Shown: in pieces, positions 22,110-33,509 of the stretch | How positions within the stretch are numbered: the first letter of the stretch is position 1 | Layout of the letters: every line of letters begins with the position of its first letter | From: Pomacea canaliculata | Taxonomy: Eukaryota > Mollusca > Gastropoda > Architaenioglossa > Ampullariidae | Direction: 5' to 3' | Assembly (NCBI RefSeq): GCF_003073045.1 | Contig: NC_037596.1 | Span: 29,486,392-29,550,391 of the forward strand | Length of the DNA stretch: 64,000 nucleotides | Program-made: the position numbers and the translations under genes | The notes under the pieces: model-generated | Databases searched by the model: none | What the model was told of the DNA's origin: nothing | Seen by the model: only the letters and a program-made list of their open reading frames with translations

Positions 22110-23610
22110 AGCTGGATGTTTAATCTTGCATTTCTGAATGAGCATGGCAGTCACAGCATTTTCAGTGCAATAAAGTAATCATGGCAATGATTTAGAATCA
22201 CTTTTGTCTGAACCATTTTCAAAAGACTCAATCACTCTTCTAGCAACTGGATCATGTAATTTATATCATTAAAAAATATGTCATTCTTAACATTAATTTG
22301 AATAACAAAAGGCAGGTAAAGTTTGATATATTTCTTTGTCAGCGAGTACGTAGCTTTATTTGCAAGTAAACATTGTAATAAGAAAGCCTTAATAAATTTA
22401 TCATTGTAATTAAAAAGCTATTCCTAGGTATTTATAATCTCATGCCACCTCAATTGTTTTGCCATTAGGATTTAGATGTGGAACTTTTCTAACTTTGCTA
22501 CATGAAAATATCATGGTTTGCCATTTCTGAACATTGAGTTGCAGACTGTATAGTTTTTGTTTAAAAAAAATCACAACGAATCTAGTGCTTTTGCATATCA
22601 TTTGCAGTTTCCATATCTCTAGCACACAAAAACAGCACACATAATGACCAACACTATGAAGATCATCATCCATTTGCTAAGGTTTGTAATAATATAAATC
22701 TATTAACATGCAGAGAAAGAAAATCTTTAAGCCCTTTAGAAATGAGAAAAGATAGGTGAAATTTTCACCCTGCTGCACTCCAACATTACAGGTGAAGAAG
22801 GAGGATAAAACATGTTTTAACACAGGATTTATCCTTGATGTAAATGTTTGTTTTAAAACATGTAACACTTTACCATTAATGCCATAGCTAAACAGTCTTT
22901 GCCACAGAGACTCAATTGGAGTGAAAGAGAAAAGCCACGTGACAAGTATACCCTTTGCTTCTGGAAGTGCATGACCTACTGCTCGAGCAATTATACGTTC
23001 TATGCCCTATACTTTAGTAAACACCTACAAATACATTGTCAACTATAGCCATGTCTTTACTCGTACACGGAAAGGAGCAGTTAGTACCGTGAACGTTTTA
23101 TCATGTTTATATGTCTGTCCATCATATATTCTTTAAATCATTTGAGAATTAAATACAACCCGCCAGGACCAGCTTACTATCGCTCAAGGCAGGGCAGAGT
23201 GGCAACTCTTATTAGTTGTCATATCTATCTACAGACATGTGTAAATACCGTTCCGTGGTCTGTGTACTATCCCCCCTCCCCAAAAAAAAAGTGACCAGCA
23301 TCAGTCGAGGGACGATTGACCCACTGTTATACCCTTGTCTCTCGAAGCACAGGGAGAGGCGACTTTTGCCACACGTGATTTGGAGATTGATGAGATTATA
23401 CTGCTGAACGACTTTGTGCTCACTTAAAACGTTTTCGCTTCCGACCAGGTGGTTATATATATAAAAGCGATATAATCTAAAATACCGGCACATTGCCTGA
23501 TGTATTCTTCCTTGAGACGTACTGTAAGTACATTAATTAGTGTTTATTGTACTGAGGTTATAACAATGATAAGTACTATAGTAATATACAAATATATTAA
23601 ATAATAAATA
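22110..23610. other. AT-rich intergenic
   Basis: No coding or repeat structure that I can support. Confidence 0.3.
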
Positions 23611-23621
23611 TAATTTTACTG

Positions 23622-23760
23622 TTAGGTCCGTTCAAACTTTATAGTTTGTATACAATCAAAAGAAGAGCTGGAGCGTTTTGATGTACAAATATATAGAGGC
23701 AGCAAGATTTACTGTAGCTCCTTACGAAATTTACTTGCATAATTGATAATTTGGAAAGCT
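23622..23760 (+). repeat. Orphan copy of the gene A intron 1 end
   Basis: TTAGGTCCGTTCAAACTTTA through GGAGCGTTTTGATGTACAAA matches 24520-24600, the intron just upstream of the first SRCR exon of gene A, and more weakly 47395-47500 in gene B. The SRCR exon itself does not follow here, so the copy was cut off before it. Confidence 0.6.
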
Positions 23761-24270
23761 AACAATTAATGCACGATTTATAAAAGCTCGATCACACACA
23801 CATGGACAGCTCACGAAGGGACGGAAAACTGAGGAACATTACTGACAGACATGAAGCTAAACAATGAGAACAAAAATGTCATGTTTAAGAGGGAAGTACA
23901 TTAATCTGTAAAGGAGACGAGCAGGTCAGACTATAGTCATTAGACGTCGAGGAAAATGAGAGAAAGGGTTAGTGGATGAAATAGCATTACGTGGACTTTG
24001 GTTTGGAAAAGTTCTGATGGATGAGATATGCTCTTAATGCACGTTTAGAGAATTTAGATGTTCCCTAACCATTGTCTCATTGTTGCCCATTCCTCACTTA
24101 CAATTAAGCATGCCGCTTTCTACATATTTATTCCTTGTTTTCTGTCTAACTAAATCTTCATGTATCCTTGTAGTTGGCGAATGATATCTGTTAGCCAAGT
24201 TTCAGTAAGACAGAAACGGTCACAAAGAGAAACCTTAAGCCAACATTTTTCATTTCTTTCTTCTCTTTAG

Positions 24271-24375
24271 ATTTTCATGTATCATCGCATTTAGACAGGG
24301 CCAGCAGGAACATCATTGTGATGTTCGTTGCAACTTGTATTTATTCAGCTTTTCTTCTTCTGATCCCATGCGTGG
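24271..24375 (+). CDS. Gene A exon: 5' UTR and signal peptide
   Basis: Acceptor TTCTTCTCTTTAG at 24270 implies an upstream non-coding exon. ATG at 24321 opens MFVATCIYSAFLLLIPCV, a typical signal peptide with a hydrophobic core, ending in phase 1 at G/GTAAGG. The paralogous exon of gene B (47141-47254) has the same arrangement. Only 24321-24375 is coding. Confidence 0.75.
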
Positions 24376-27300
24376 GTAAGGCGTCATTTAAATGAGTATT
24401 TATCATTTATGTTTCTAAGACATATAGTTTAAACGTAATATGAAGCAATAAAGTCTCTCTATTTTGGCATGATTTTTCTGGTACATTCATTCAATAACCG
24501 AGGATGCTAGTACTTTTGTTTGTTAGGTCCATTCAAACTTTGTAATTTTATAAATAAAGAAAATAACTGGAACGCTTTGATGTACAAATATAGAGCTAAT
24601 ATGATTTGCTATACCGTGTTATAAACTTTCAAAACTGATCAGATGCACAGCTGCAAGTCCGGCTTGTGGATGGAACTTCACCGTGGAATGGCCGCCTTGA
24701 GATGTACAACGGAACGTGGGGCACAGTCTGTGTCTATGGGTTTGGAAAAGAAGAAGCTCAGGTGGTCTGCAGGATGCTGGGTTTTGACAGGTGTGTAACA
24801 TGTAGTGGTTTTGCATTTATCACATTCACAATGTAAAGATATAAAATAACCGTTTTCTAAAGTGGTTATTTTTAGTGTTCACATGGCTTTCGTTTAATTA
24901 CAGTGCATCATATTGATACAAATTGACCTTTTTGATAAGGTCAAAACGATTATACAGAAGAACATGCGTGTGTGTGTGGTCTGTTTAGTACAGCAAAGGA
25001 GAAAATTAAGTCATCTTAAAAAATTAGTCTTTTATAACACCCCCTCTAAAACAAAACAACAACAACAACAACAAAAAGAGTAAAGTGCATAAAATCCGTT
25101 TTTATTGGTACAGAAGTATATAGACCGGTTTCGTCTTCATTCAAGGTAAACGATGAAAGCAAAGTGTTTTACAACACTATAAATTGTCCTTGGAAACAAA
25201 TTATATGTTGAGTGTAAATTGTGTATTGACTTACTTGTTGAATGTATGGGTTTTGAATTTTTTTTTTTTTTGTGTCGATAGATTGGCTTTGTAAGCAGAC
25301 GTTTATTGACTATTTGAACAAACACGCTGACATACTGATTGTACAACAGGTCGCAGGCTTTGGCCATGTCGCCGTTCACGTACGGATATGACTCGGGTCA
25401 TCTCGTCCTTCACAACCTCACGTGTACAGGCGAGGAGACGAGTGTAGATCAGTGTAGGCGTACTGGGTTCTACAAGCAGACATGCCACTTCCATGATGCC
25501 ATTGGAATCATCTGCAACATACGTGAGAGTATTTTGTTCCAAGTTTCTGGTTTGCTGTTTCACATGTTTTCGTAACTTTTTTTTTTTTATATATACGTAA
25601 CATGGCTTCTGCGGATCCTTTGACTTCAATAAATGTAAGCACGGTTGTACAGAGCCAGTCTGACATCTCGTGTTAAATGGTAGAATGGTAGTAGTAGTAT
25701 TAGTATAATAGAAACAACACTAATAAAATAAAAATCTGCATGGCTGTAGTTTACAAAATAAATTCACTAAATGTTTGCTAGCGTTTGTCATGAACCAGCC
25801 TGGTTCAAGGCAAAACAAGAGGGCCGAGGTCGGGTACATAATTATAGGTGGGCATCGGTCAGTGGAAGTGGACAGTAAAGAGAAGCCTTTCTGTCCGTTT
25901 TTACGACTTGACAGGTCGCCTTGATTGATGGAGGCGATCGAGACCCAGGGATAGGAGGTAGGACATAGCTTAGGGGTAGGAAGTAGTTTCTTTAGTAGTG
26001 TGCCGGTGTAGCAATATGAATCGTTGAGCCATATGAATCGTTGAAGCGAGGCATTCGAAGAGAATGTACTGAACCTAACAAGAAATAAAATACTAAAAAG
26101 TTAAATTTAACAGTTGATAAACAAATGAAACGTTTAGGTTCAAATTATTATAGCTTGCAAGTGATGTGGATAGTGGACTATTTTTGTTTGATATCCCTGC
26201 GCGAGTGGGTGTTTGATCGTCTGCTAAAGAGTAAATACACGTCAAATTTAAATAAAAACAACATGAAAAAGCTAAACACATACAACTCACGCTTTATTAT
26301 TGGTTTTGATTTAGTAAAATACCACGAAAATGTCTGCTAATTCATTCAACAACACTAGAAGATCCATAGTTTCTACGCATGAGCATGCCTCGCTTCAACG
26401 ATTCATATTGCTCAACGATTCATCCCGCTACACCGGGCTGTGAGGGAAGTGTTCTTTGTTATATTAAAATCCCACTGACCTGATGTCAGGTCGCTCTACT
26501 AGTATATGTGTATGGTGATTTGTAATACTCAGTCTAATTTTTCTGTTTTGTGTGTTAATAATAATTTGATTTGCTTGTAAAACTGTGTTCATAGTTGTTT
26601 TGTTTTTTTGTTAAAGCAGTATAGTTGTGAGTGGCGTGCAAAGTGCGAACGTGGGTCAGTAGAGTTGAGAGGATGGAAGGAGTGGTAAAGCGGGCCAGCA
26701 AGTGTGTCCCCTTTCCCCTCCGGCTAGTTGTCCCATCTCTTCTCCCCACAGTTTCCTCACATTATTGTTCCCTTGTTGTTTACGCGCCTCGTTTCGATGT
26801 AATGGCATTCAGTTTCAGACGGTCTAAGCCGACCTTTGCTGACAGAAGGCTTAAAACTATTGTTACAGAACACACACGACTTCGTCTGAGGGATGTCTAT
26901 GATCTTGGACCGAACAGAGGTCGTGTACAGATAGACAGCGGAGTTGGCCATTGGGAGACAGTGTGTGTGTCGTCTAACATCGCTGCTAGGGTCGTCTGTA
27001 GACAACTTGGCTTACCATCGTAAGTTCTTTTCTTTCTGTTAGTGGACGAGTCTTTGTAAGGACAATGAACACTGATCGTACTGAAATTATACAGTTCAAA
27101 GGAATGAGTCATTAACATTGCTAGAATTCTGTATAAATGCTGATTTTCAACTATGACATTTTACGCATATACACTTATACACACCTGTCAGTCCGTCACT
27201 CCATCCATCCGTTATTTATTTGTCATCCATCTCCCTAACCCTTCTTAAAATAACGTTTAAATGAGTCGCTTAAAATGTAACAAGATTGATTTTATATATA

Positions 27301-30300
27301 AAATATATACGAGGAAGAAAAAAAAAATGTGTAAGATGCTCTTTTAATTTGTTTTAGAAAATTTTATTTATCAACATCATTAGTTATTTGTCAAAGTATA
27401 ACCTTTCTCGTCTTTACACACCCTCGTCAATCCATTTATGCAATCTTGCATGCTATTGGTGGTCGTCTGACCTAAAGAAATGATGATGATGATGATGATG
27501 ATGATGATGCTGTTGCTACTGATGATGATGATGATGAGTTTTTAAAAAAAGGCATTTTTTTCCATCTTTAGGCATGCTGAGATAATAAGAGTGGAGAGTT
27601 CATATGGGTTCACTGGAATCCTTGGGAAGGTGACCAATTTTTTATTTTGCCTCGGGAATGAAACAAGTCTTTTGGAGTGCCAGCATGAGACGATTTTTTC
27701 CAAAGGATGCAGGGATAACATCATCATTTGCAGTGACTGTAAGAACTTGTTCAGTATAAATGGGAAAAAAATCATAGATGTATTTACAAGCTGTAAGTTT
27801 GGAATAATGAAAAAAAAGCTACATTTTTGCAAGTGTACTATATAAATAAAATATTTTAATCATCTCTAGTCACAAGTTCGGCTAAACTTAAAGATATGAG
27901 TACTTTTCCGGAAATCCACCAAACTTCAGTGATGGGACTCTTATCTGCATTTAGCACACATTTATTATACTGTTTTGTATTTGCCCATGCAGTTTACATA
28001 ATTAAAAAATCTAAGTGTAGACTAAAATATATTTAAAAGTATTTATCGTTTACTTTTTAAATGAGTAAAATGTAAGGAGCAGTAAGATAGAAGATAGTCG
28101 GTTACCTCTTTTTGTGAAGGCATAGTGTTTTCAGCTGAATGGATAATATATTATATATAATATTATGCATGTTTTCACAGCTCCTCTGATCATCCTAACA
28201 GACGACAGTAGATATCCTTTAATGGAGGAAACAGATTCTACTTTAAGATGTGTGAGCAAACAGTTGCCTTTACCAATAAGTTATTCATGGCCAGAAACTG
28301 CAGGCGGGTTCCCTGATGGCAGTAGCCTGATCATCACTAGAGTGACCAGGGAACATAATAGAAGGCGAGTGAGGTGTGAGGCGAAGTACAGTGATGGTGA
28401 AGTTGTCTCCAGTGACACACTGCAATTACAGGTTTACTGTGAGTACTCTTATCAAGTGGCAACAAATGTCAGGAATAACACTACTTATCAACTATCATTG
28501 AGAACATTAAGTATTTTAAAGAAACCAAGTTGAGCTTTTTATGTTTAAACTGCCATTAGGGGTTCTCAACTTCCTTTTCTCTTTCGTTTGTGTGTATGCG
28601 TGTACATGTGTGTCAGAAATACTTCTTGTTCAAAAGAGATGTCGTAGATAAAGAAAGTGTAGACAATTACCAGGTTGACTAGATACGTATTGGCATCTTC
28701 GATATGCTCATTAATTTTGCAGATGACCCAGTTATCAGGATAACACGGAGTGATAATCAGGGTCAGCCCCTGTCCACCTACTCTGAGGTCATCAAGGGTC
28801 ACAATGTGACGTTTGTGTGTGACGCTGACAGCAACCCGCCTCCTGCTTCCATCACGTGGTCAGGGAAAGTAAACAGCACTACTGGGGAGCTACACATCAT
28901 AGCAGCACAGCAGACGACACACGACGATATTTACACCTGTACCGTGGTCACTGAGACAGATGATGATGATGATCGTCTACCACTGAGGTCATCTTCTCAA
29001 ATTACACTTATTGTTAAAGGTATTGTTACACACACATTGACCGTCCTCTCGCAATGTCGCATACACAACAGTCCTCTTTCACTAGAAGCCTTATAACCAG
29101 AAACATTCCGAGCCGTACCACCGTGTTTGCCCGTTTTGTATCGAAGGCTGAGTTTCACTTTATTAAGAGAGAGCTGAGGTAAGTAAAGTTGTTTGTAATC
29201 ACATTGAACACTATTGTCCGCCTGTCGGCTTCTCTTTAAAGTCACGTGGGATGTTGAATTGAGATTATTGATTCTATATACAAGTAGACTGATCGACTTT
29301 CATAGCATTGTACAATAGAATACAATACAATACAATACAATGCAATACAATACAATACAATACAATACAATACAATACAATACAATACAATACAATACAA
29401 TAGAATACAATACAATACAATACAATACAATACAATACAATACAATACAACACAATACAATACAATTTAATACAATACAATACAATACAATACAACTTTA
29501 TTCATAAACAGGGGCCATTGTCTTTAGAGCTGTTAAGATTCAAGAGTATGATCCTTGTTAACCTACAGTAGTGGAGCAAGTTAAGCATCTTTTTCCTTAC
29601 AAATTCTGTGAAATTTATTACAGGTTACCCCGTTTATGGTCTTCCAGAAATGGAATGTTTTTAATATCAGTTTGTTGTATCTGTAGATTACATGGCAACA
29701 ACTGGATGCTTATTTTTACAGCACACCAAATAAGCGACACGGAGATTGAGTGAACGGCACGCAAAAGATGTTTTCAGTGGGAAGTGAACATCAGCAACAT
29801 CTGTTCACACTTGAATAACAATGTCAACTGTGTAAACAAGTATTTGTGCAACCTGCGTGTCACATTTAAGTGGCCAGATGCTTTCTTTTTTGCTTTGAAC
29901 TATAGAGATAGTCTTTTGTTCACGGGGGAGGCTCCTTATTCTCCTAGTTCCTGAGCCGGTTAGCCTCAAGCCTGTGAACTGAATTCCACTCTCCAATCCC
30001 GTCCAGCTAACATGAATAGTTTTTAGCATAGCGATCATAGCGATTTTAGTGTTTGTCTAGATTTTTTTTTAACATATAAAATATAATCCATTTTATGTTT
30101 CATGACAAAGTGTGATCTTTTTCATCGATTCAAAACGTTGAAACGAGTGTTTTAATATATGAGTGTGAGGATGTCTGCTCTTGCGTGTGTAATCTTTTGA
30201 GAAAAAGAAAAAAAAAGAAAGAAGTCTTTTTAAACAAAGAAACGAGTGAAGTGCATAAATATCTGTATGGGTCGATTCAGAAATGCATTAACTTGCTTAG

Positions 30301-32176
30301 CCTTTATTGAAGGTTGACACGTCTGTCTACATTTTCCTCGAGAAATGTTTTTATTTCTACTGCAAATTTTGAGTATCTTTTTTCAGTTCTTGTTCTTTCG
30401 CCATAATGGTGTTGATATTAAAATGACTTTTATTCACGCCAATACATTTTATCAGTAAACAAAGGTATATGATTATTTTAGAAACAAGCAAACAATAGGT
30501 CGCAAGCCTTGATGTTTGAATCGTTCACGTACGGAGAAGGCTCGGGCCTCATCGTCCTTGACGACCTGAGATGCACAGGTGAGGAGTCCAGGTTAGAGGA
30601 GTGTGACCATGAAGGATTTTATAAACATGATTGCAGTCACATTGAGGACGTTGGTAAGATCTGCGACACAGGTGAGAACGAGCTCTTCCTATCTGTTGGT
30701 TTCCTGTATGCCATGTTTTTCTAACTATGCTGAGAGAAACAAAAGGAGTAAAAGATATATTAATTAAACTAAAATTAACAATTTGAGATGTATAAGGACG
30801 CTTTATTTACCTACAAAAATATATACATGCAACATGCATTTTCATAGCATTAAACCGGTTAGTTTTCATTAAAATATATTTAGGACTTCAGACAAGAGTA
30901 CACATGAGGATTAATATTTTTGCGATATATTATTATCTTGATAAATTGATTTCTAAGTTTTGTGATTAATGCCGTTTGTCTGTACAGGATAATGCTGCGA
31001 TCACACTCACAAGTAATGTTTGATTTAATAACAATGGACCAACAGCATGCCTCGGTCTTCTTTCTCGCACCTGGATCATATAATGCATGTGTTGTAGAAA
31101 CTCATCCTCTTTAGGAGCAGGTAGTTGAGGCATCTGCCTAGTGCCCCACGCTTTTGATTAATATTGTTTGATGCTGAAGTGCTGCTAAAGCTTTTTTAGT
31201 TCATTGTTTTATTTTTTAAGGTCACACATGCTGCTCGCTAGATATGATTTGTTATTGTATGTTGTCCTCCTTCAACTTGTTACTTCAACACTTCAGTCGC
31301 TTGTTATAGGTTTTCTTAACGGTTCACTATTTCATTGCTTGTAGTTGTTACAGTGGGAAAGACTTCTGTGAGTGGGTCTGTTGGTCATGAGACTGATCGT
31401 CGGAGCAGATCGAAACCATCAGCAGCGACAGTCAGTATGAAAGTTCATGGGTTCTGTGTCACGTAGAACGCAACCTCTGCTTATTTTTCACTCGACCTAA
31501 ACACATGATGGGCAGATAATAAACTTTCAAGGCACAACACCCCAAACCTGTATAAAATGACTTTACTTCTTATTATTATTATTCCTTTTTCACCCCCAGT
31601 GGAGCATAGGGTCGCAAACTGAGTTCTAGTTGTCTCGTAATGTTTGCGATAAGGACTCAGGAACAGATGAAAGAAATCCCAGATATTCTCTCCTTTTGTT
31701 TCTATCTGGAATGGAATGCAATAGTAAAATTGAGCATCATTGATTACTAATAACATTTTAAATGAATTATTGAAGAAATATTGTTTGTTTGAGCTTTAAT
31801 ACGTGTCTTGTTGTTTGCCGTAAAAAGGTGTTTTACTAAAGGCGAGATTTTTTTCTGTTGACTGTGCTACGGTCACAGGAGGCTACATAAAAAGGAAGAA
31901 AATAATAAACTATCAAGCAGGTTGCTGGTTTGATATTCTACCTAACAAATGTGTATCTTTCCCAATTTTTCTGTGCAAAATTCCATTACGTTCATCTGGC
32001 CACCAAGTGCAAAGATCACAATGTTTGTTTTCTTATCGCTTAAGACATCCCGATAATTGACAGATTGGTTGTAGATGTTTTATATCCTACATTAATATTT
32101 TTCTGCCACAGACCCAATCTATGTCAAGACTGCCGAGCTTGCCGAAGAAAAAGAACACATCTACAGCAATGTTTGA
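24321..32176 (+). CDS. Gene A: SRCR-SRCR-Ig-Ig receptor-like protein with Tyr-motif tail
   Basis: Eight exons (24321-24375, 24643-24790, 25350-25522, 26869-27019, 27572-27738, 28181-28438, 28723-29019, 32112-32176) have consensus splice sites and agree in phase; they sum to 1314 bases, 437 residues. Order: signal peptide, two group A SRCR domains (six Cys, two exons each), two Ig domains, then a tail DPIYVKTAELAEEK-HIYSNV. SRCR domains bind polyanions, microbial surfaces or proteins; Ig domains mediate adhesion. Tyr motifs of this kind are usually cytoplasmic, yet no transmembrane exon lies before the tail: the block carrying its neighbour exon in gene B is missing here. Gene A may be secreted, use the exons at 35821 and 39252, or be decaying. 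The family is not one I can name. Confidence 0.65.
24643..24790 (+). CDS. Gene A exon: SRCR domain 1, first half
   Basis: Reads VRLVDGTSPWNGRLEMYNG, then TWGTVCVYGFGKEEAQVVCR and MLGFD. This is the canonical SRCR start (VRL-DG, G-V-V) with its two Cys. Phase 1 in (GATCAG acceptor), phase 2 out (GACAG/GTGTGT). An ATG-free start confirms it is internal. Confidence 0.85.
25350..25522 (+). CDS. Gene A exon: SRCR domain 1, second half
   Basis: Reads SQALAMSPFTYGYDSGHLVL, then LTCTGEETSVDQC, QTCHFHDAIGIIC: the four Cys of the C-terminal half of an SRCR domain. Acceptor TGTACAACAG, donor ATAC/GTGAGA, phases 2 and 1. The domain has six Cys split over two exons, the group A pattern. Confidence 0.85.
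26003..26436. mobile_element. 434-bp element with ~50-bp terminal inverted repeats
   Basis: The left end CCGGTGTAGCAATATGAATC continues GTTGAGCCATATGAATCG and TTGAAGCGAGGCAT; the right end is its inverted copy, finishing GGCTACACCGG-like (GCTACACCGG at 26427-26436). Each arm holds two direct copies of ATATGAATCGTTGA. It lies within a gene A intron. No transposase frame is inside, so it is a MITE; the superfamily and TSD are unclear. Confidence 0.7.
26869..27019 (+). CDS. Gene A exon: SRCR domain 2, first half
   Basis: Reads HTRLRLRDVYDLGPNRGRVQ, then HWETVCVSSNIAARVVCRQL, with the two Cys of an SRCR first half. Acceptor ATTGTTACAG, donor CATC/GTAAGT, phases 1 and 2. The upstream frame stays open for 240 bases, but the paralogs share only this exon. 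Confidence 0.85.
27478..27536. repeat. (ATG)n microsatellite
   Basis: GATGATGATG repeats with one interruption, within the intron of SRCR domain 2. Confidence 0.8.
27572..27738 (+). CDS. Gene A exon: SRCR domain 2, second half
   Basis: Reads HAEIIRVESSYGFTGILGKV, then FCLGNETSLLECQHE, KGCRDNIIICSD. Four Cys as expected. Acceptor CATCTTTAG, donor GACT/GTAAGA, phases 2 and 1. Confidence 0.85.
28181..28438 (+). CDS. Gene A exon: Ig domain 1
   Basis: One exon, 258 bases, phase 1 to 1: PLIILTDDSRYPLMEETDST, LRC, YSWPETAGGFPDGSSLIITR, RVRCEAKYSDGE. Both Ig Cys and the core Trp are present. The paralogous exon at 50805-51062 has exactly the same length. Confidence 0.85.
28723..29019 (+). CDS. Gene A exon: Ig domain 2
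   Basis: 297 bases, phase 1 to 1: VIRITRSDNQGQPLSTYSEV, VTFVCDADSNPPPASITWSG, then GELHIIAAQQTTHDDIYTCT. An I-set-like Ig with Cys, Trp and the D-x-Y-x-C motif. Almost identical to 51455-51751, and similar to the diverged 34314-34596. Confidence 0.87.
29311..29495. repeat. (TACAA)n pentanucleotide array
   Basis: About 37 units of TACAA with few substitutions, followed by CTTTATTCAT. On the minus strand this reads ATGAATAAAG followed by (TTGTA)n, the look of a retrotransposon 3' end with a polyadenylation signal and a simple-repeat tail. The copy at 52071-52220 is shorter. The long Tyr/Cys/Ile/Val minus-strand frames here are artefacts of the repeat. Confidence 0.85.
29785..29951 (+). CDS. 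Stalk-like exon, gene A copy (reads to a stop)
   Basis: Homologous to 35821-35930. In phase 1 after Ig domain 2 it reads NISNICSHLNNNVNCVNKYL, CNLRVTFKWPDAFFFA, and then, because the donor found at 35931 in the other copy is absent, runs on to a TGA about 30 codons later. The acceptor is weak (GGGAAG instead of TTTAG). It could end a short secreted form or simply be dead. Confidence 0.35.
30499..30671 (+). CDS. Orphan SRCR second-half exon, copy 1
   Basis: 173 bases with intact borders (AACAATAG acceptor, ACAG/GTGAGA donor): SQALMFESFTYGEGSGLIVL, then CTGEESRLEECDHE, HDCSHIEDVGKIC. All four Cys are kept. It needs a phase-2 upstream exon, but the preceding intron region contains no SRCR first half, so it cannot be spliced in frame after Ig domain 2. 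It is either a decoy or part of a lost domain. Confidence 0.6.
31354..31467 (+). other. Possible exon after the orphan SRCR half, copy 1
   Basis: TTGTTACAG is followed by 37 open codons in phase 1 (VGKTSVSGSVGHETDRRSRS onward). The paralogous site at 54081 is about 65 bases longer and encodes a hydrophobic stretch that is deleted here. A minus-strand frame also overlaps, so coding is doubtful. Confidence 0.2.
32112..32176 (+). CDS. Gene A terminal exon: two Tyr motifs
   Basis: Acceptor TTCTGCCACAG; phase 1; DPIYVKTAELAEEK then EHIYSNV and TGA. YVKT and YSNV resemble SH2-docking sites; YSNV fits the pYxN type recognised by Grb2-like adaptors, and HIYSNV is near an ITIM but has His at the -2 position. 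That such a sequence signals is inference. In gene B the same exon (60767) is frameshifted. Confidence 0.65.
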
Positions 32177-33314
32177 AGTGTCTGCGACTGGCAAGGATAA
32201 GACGATAAGCTGCACAATGTTTGAAAATTCCTGAATAAAAACGCATGTACTATGGAATAAAATACAGCTTGCATTTTGCTTATGATGTGTCAATACATAT
32301 AATTTATAAATTAGAAGAGATATTGGATAAACCAGTAACCCTAAAGAAAATAAAAGTTTTCTTTTAAGCTTAGTGTTACGCACCCGAAGAAAAGCAAGAT
32401 CTTTATACTATTATAAGTAGTTATCAGTAGTAAAACAGTTCTTTATGTAAATTAAAACTGCTAGTTGATTTAAGTTTTAGAATATTTGAAACATTTGTTT
32501 TACCATCTATGTCCATAAACAATTATCCTTTTGTTAAATTTTTTGGCTTCTTGTTAATGCATTCTATGTTTTGACTTTGTTCTTTTTCATATTAATACAC
32601 CTGTCAAAAATTATGTACTTCTATCTACTAAAGTATACTATTTGATATATCATCTGTAAGACTCATATTAATCTCCTGTTTGCTAGCATGCATGCATTGT
32701 AATGCCTTTTATTTTCAGGTTTAAAAGTTATCATGGCGACTAGGTTTAAGAAAAGAGTAGATGTCTAGAAACAGTTGGAACGTGTTTGAAAGGTTTAAAA
32801 GATAAAAAGCAGAAACGGATGGACAGCGCATGTCTCTGTCATATTAGTATTAGTATTTATACATTTACATTAAATCGTATACTGTACTAGGATGATTAAG
32901 AACTGCTCATACCAATATAATAAACAATGCTTCTCTTATCACTGTTCTATGTGTTTTTGAACTGGAATACTTGAACGCGAAAAATTTTTTGTTAAAATTA
33001 TATTACGGGAGATAAGACAATTTGCATTGAGACTAATTTGCTTATTTCTTATAAATGTCTTTTAGCTAACTAGGAATTTTTACTTCCCTTTATAAAAAAA
33101 AAAAAAAACAGAAATCTTTCTCTTACCTCCCCCTTGTCTCCTTTTTCGTACGGTCACTGGTACAAAGACAAAATTTACTTTGATCAAAGATGCCACCTTT
33201 ATGTGAATCTTGCTAACACGTGTTGGCAATTTTTTTTAAAGCGATTTAAATTGTCTAAAATGGGTAATACTAAAAATGTTTTTTAGTTTGAAAAGATAAA
33301 ACGTGTTTTCAAAC

Positions 33315-33509
33315 ATGAATAGGAAGGTTTTGAGGGTGTGTATGAGCGCCATTGTCATTTTGTTGGTGGTGCTGCTAGTGGCGGTGTGCTTTATATGTAT
33401 CTGTGTGTGTGTGAATAAAAGTTCTGGAAGAATTCTATTACTGCGTTATGTATTGCACGAAGAAGAGTTTAATATCAAGACAACGAAACTAACATGGGTA
33501 CACCAGTAA
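33315..33509 (+). other. Possible single-pass hydrophobic microprotein ORF
   Basis: ATG opens NRKVLRVCMSAIVILLVVLL and continues with AVCFICICVCV, a strong membrane helix, 64 codons in all. The paralog at 62624 keeps the helix sequence but stops just after it. Both lie downstream of the tail exons, in probable 3' flank, so conservation may only reflect the duplication. Confidence 0.25.

Larger units (their letters stand above)
28723..31400 (+). repeat. Segmental duplication block 1, copy 1
   Basis: From Ig domain 2 through the pentanucleotide repeat, the stalk-like exon and the orphan SRCR half-exon, this block aligns with 51455-54110 at very high identity: a 60-codon frame at 29571-29753 translates identically in both copies. 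Differences are mainly microsatellite length and small indels. Confidence 0.8.

Noticed and set aside
25137..25629. Minus-strand frames of 80 and 108 codons over gene A's SRCR exon
   Set aside because: They are shadows of the plus-strand SRCR exon and its flanking introns.
29242..29495. Long minus-strand frames rich in Tyr, Cys, Ile, Val and Leu
   Set aside because: They are translations of the (TACAA)n microsatellite and are open in every frame by composition.
29311..29495. CRISPR-like or satellite array
   Set aside because: Unit is 5 bp with no spacers; a simple microsatellite.
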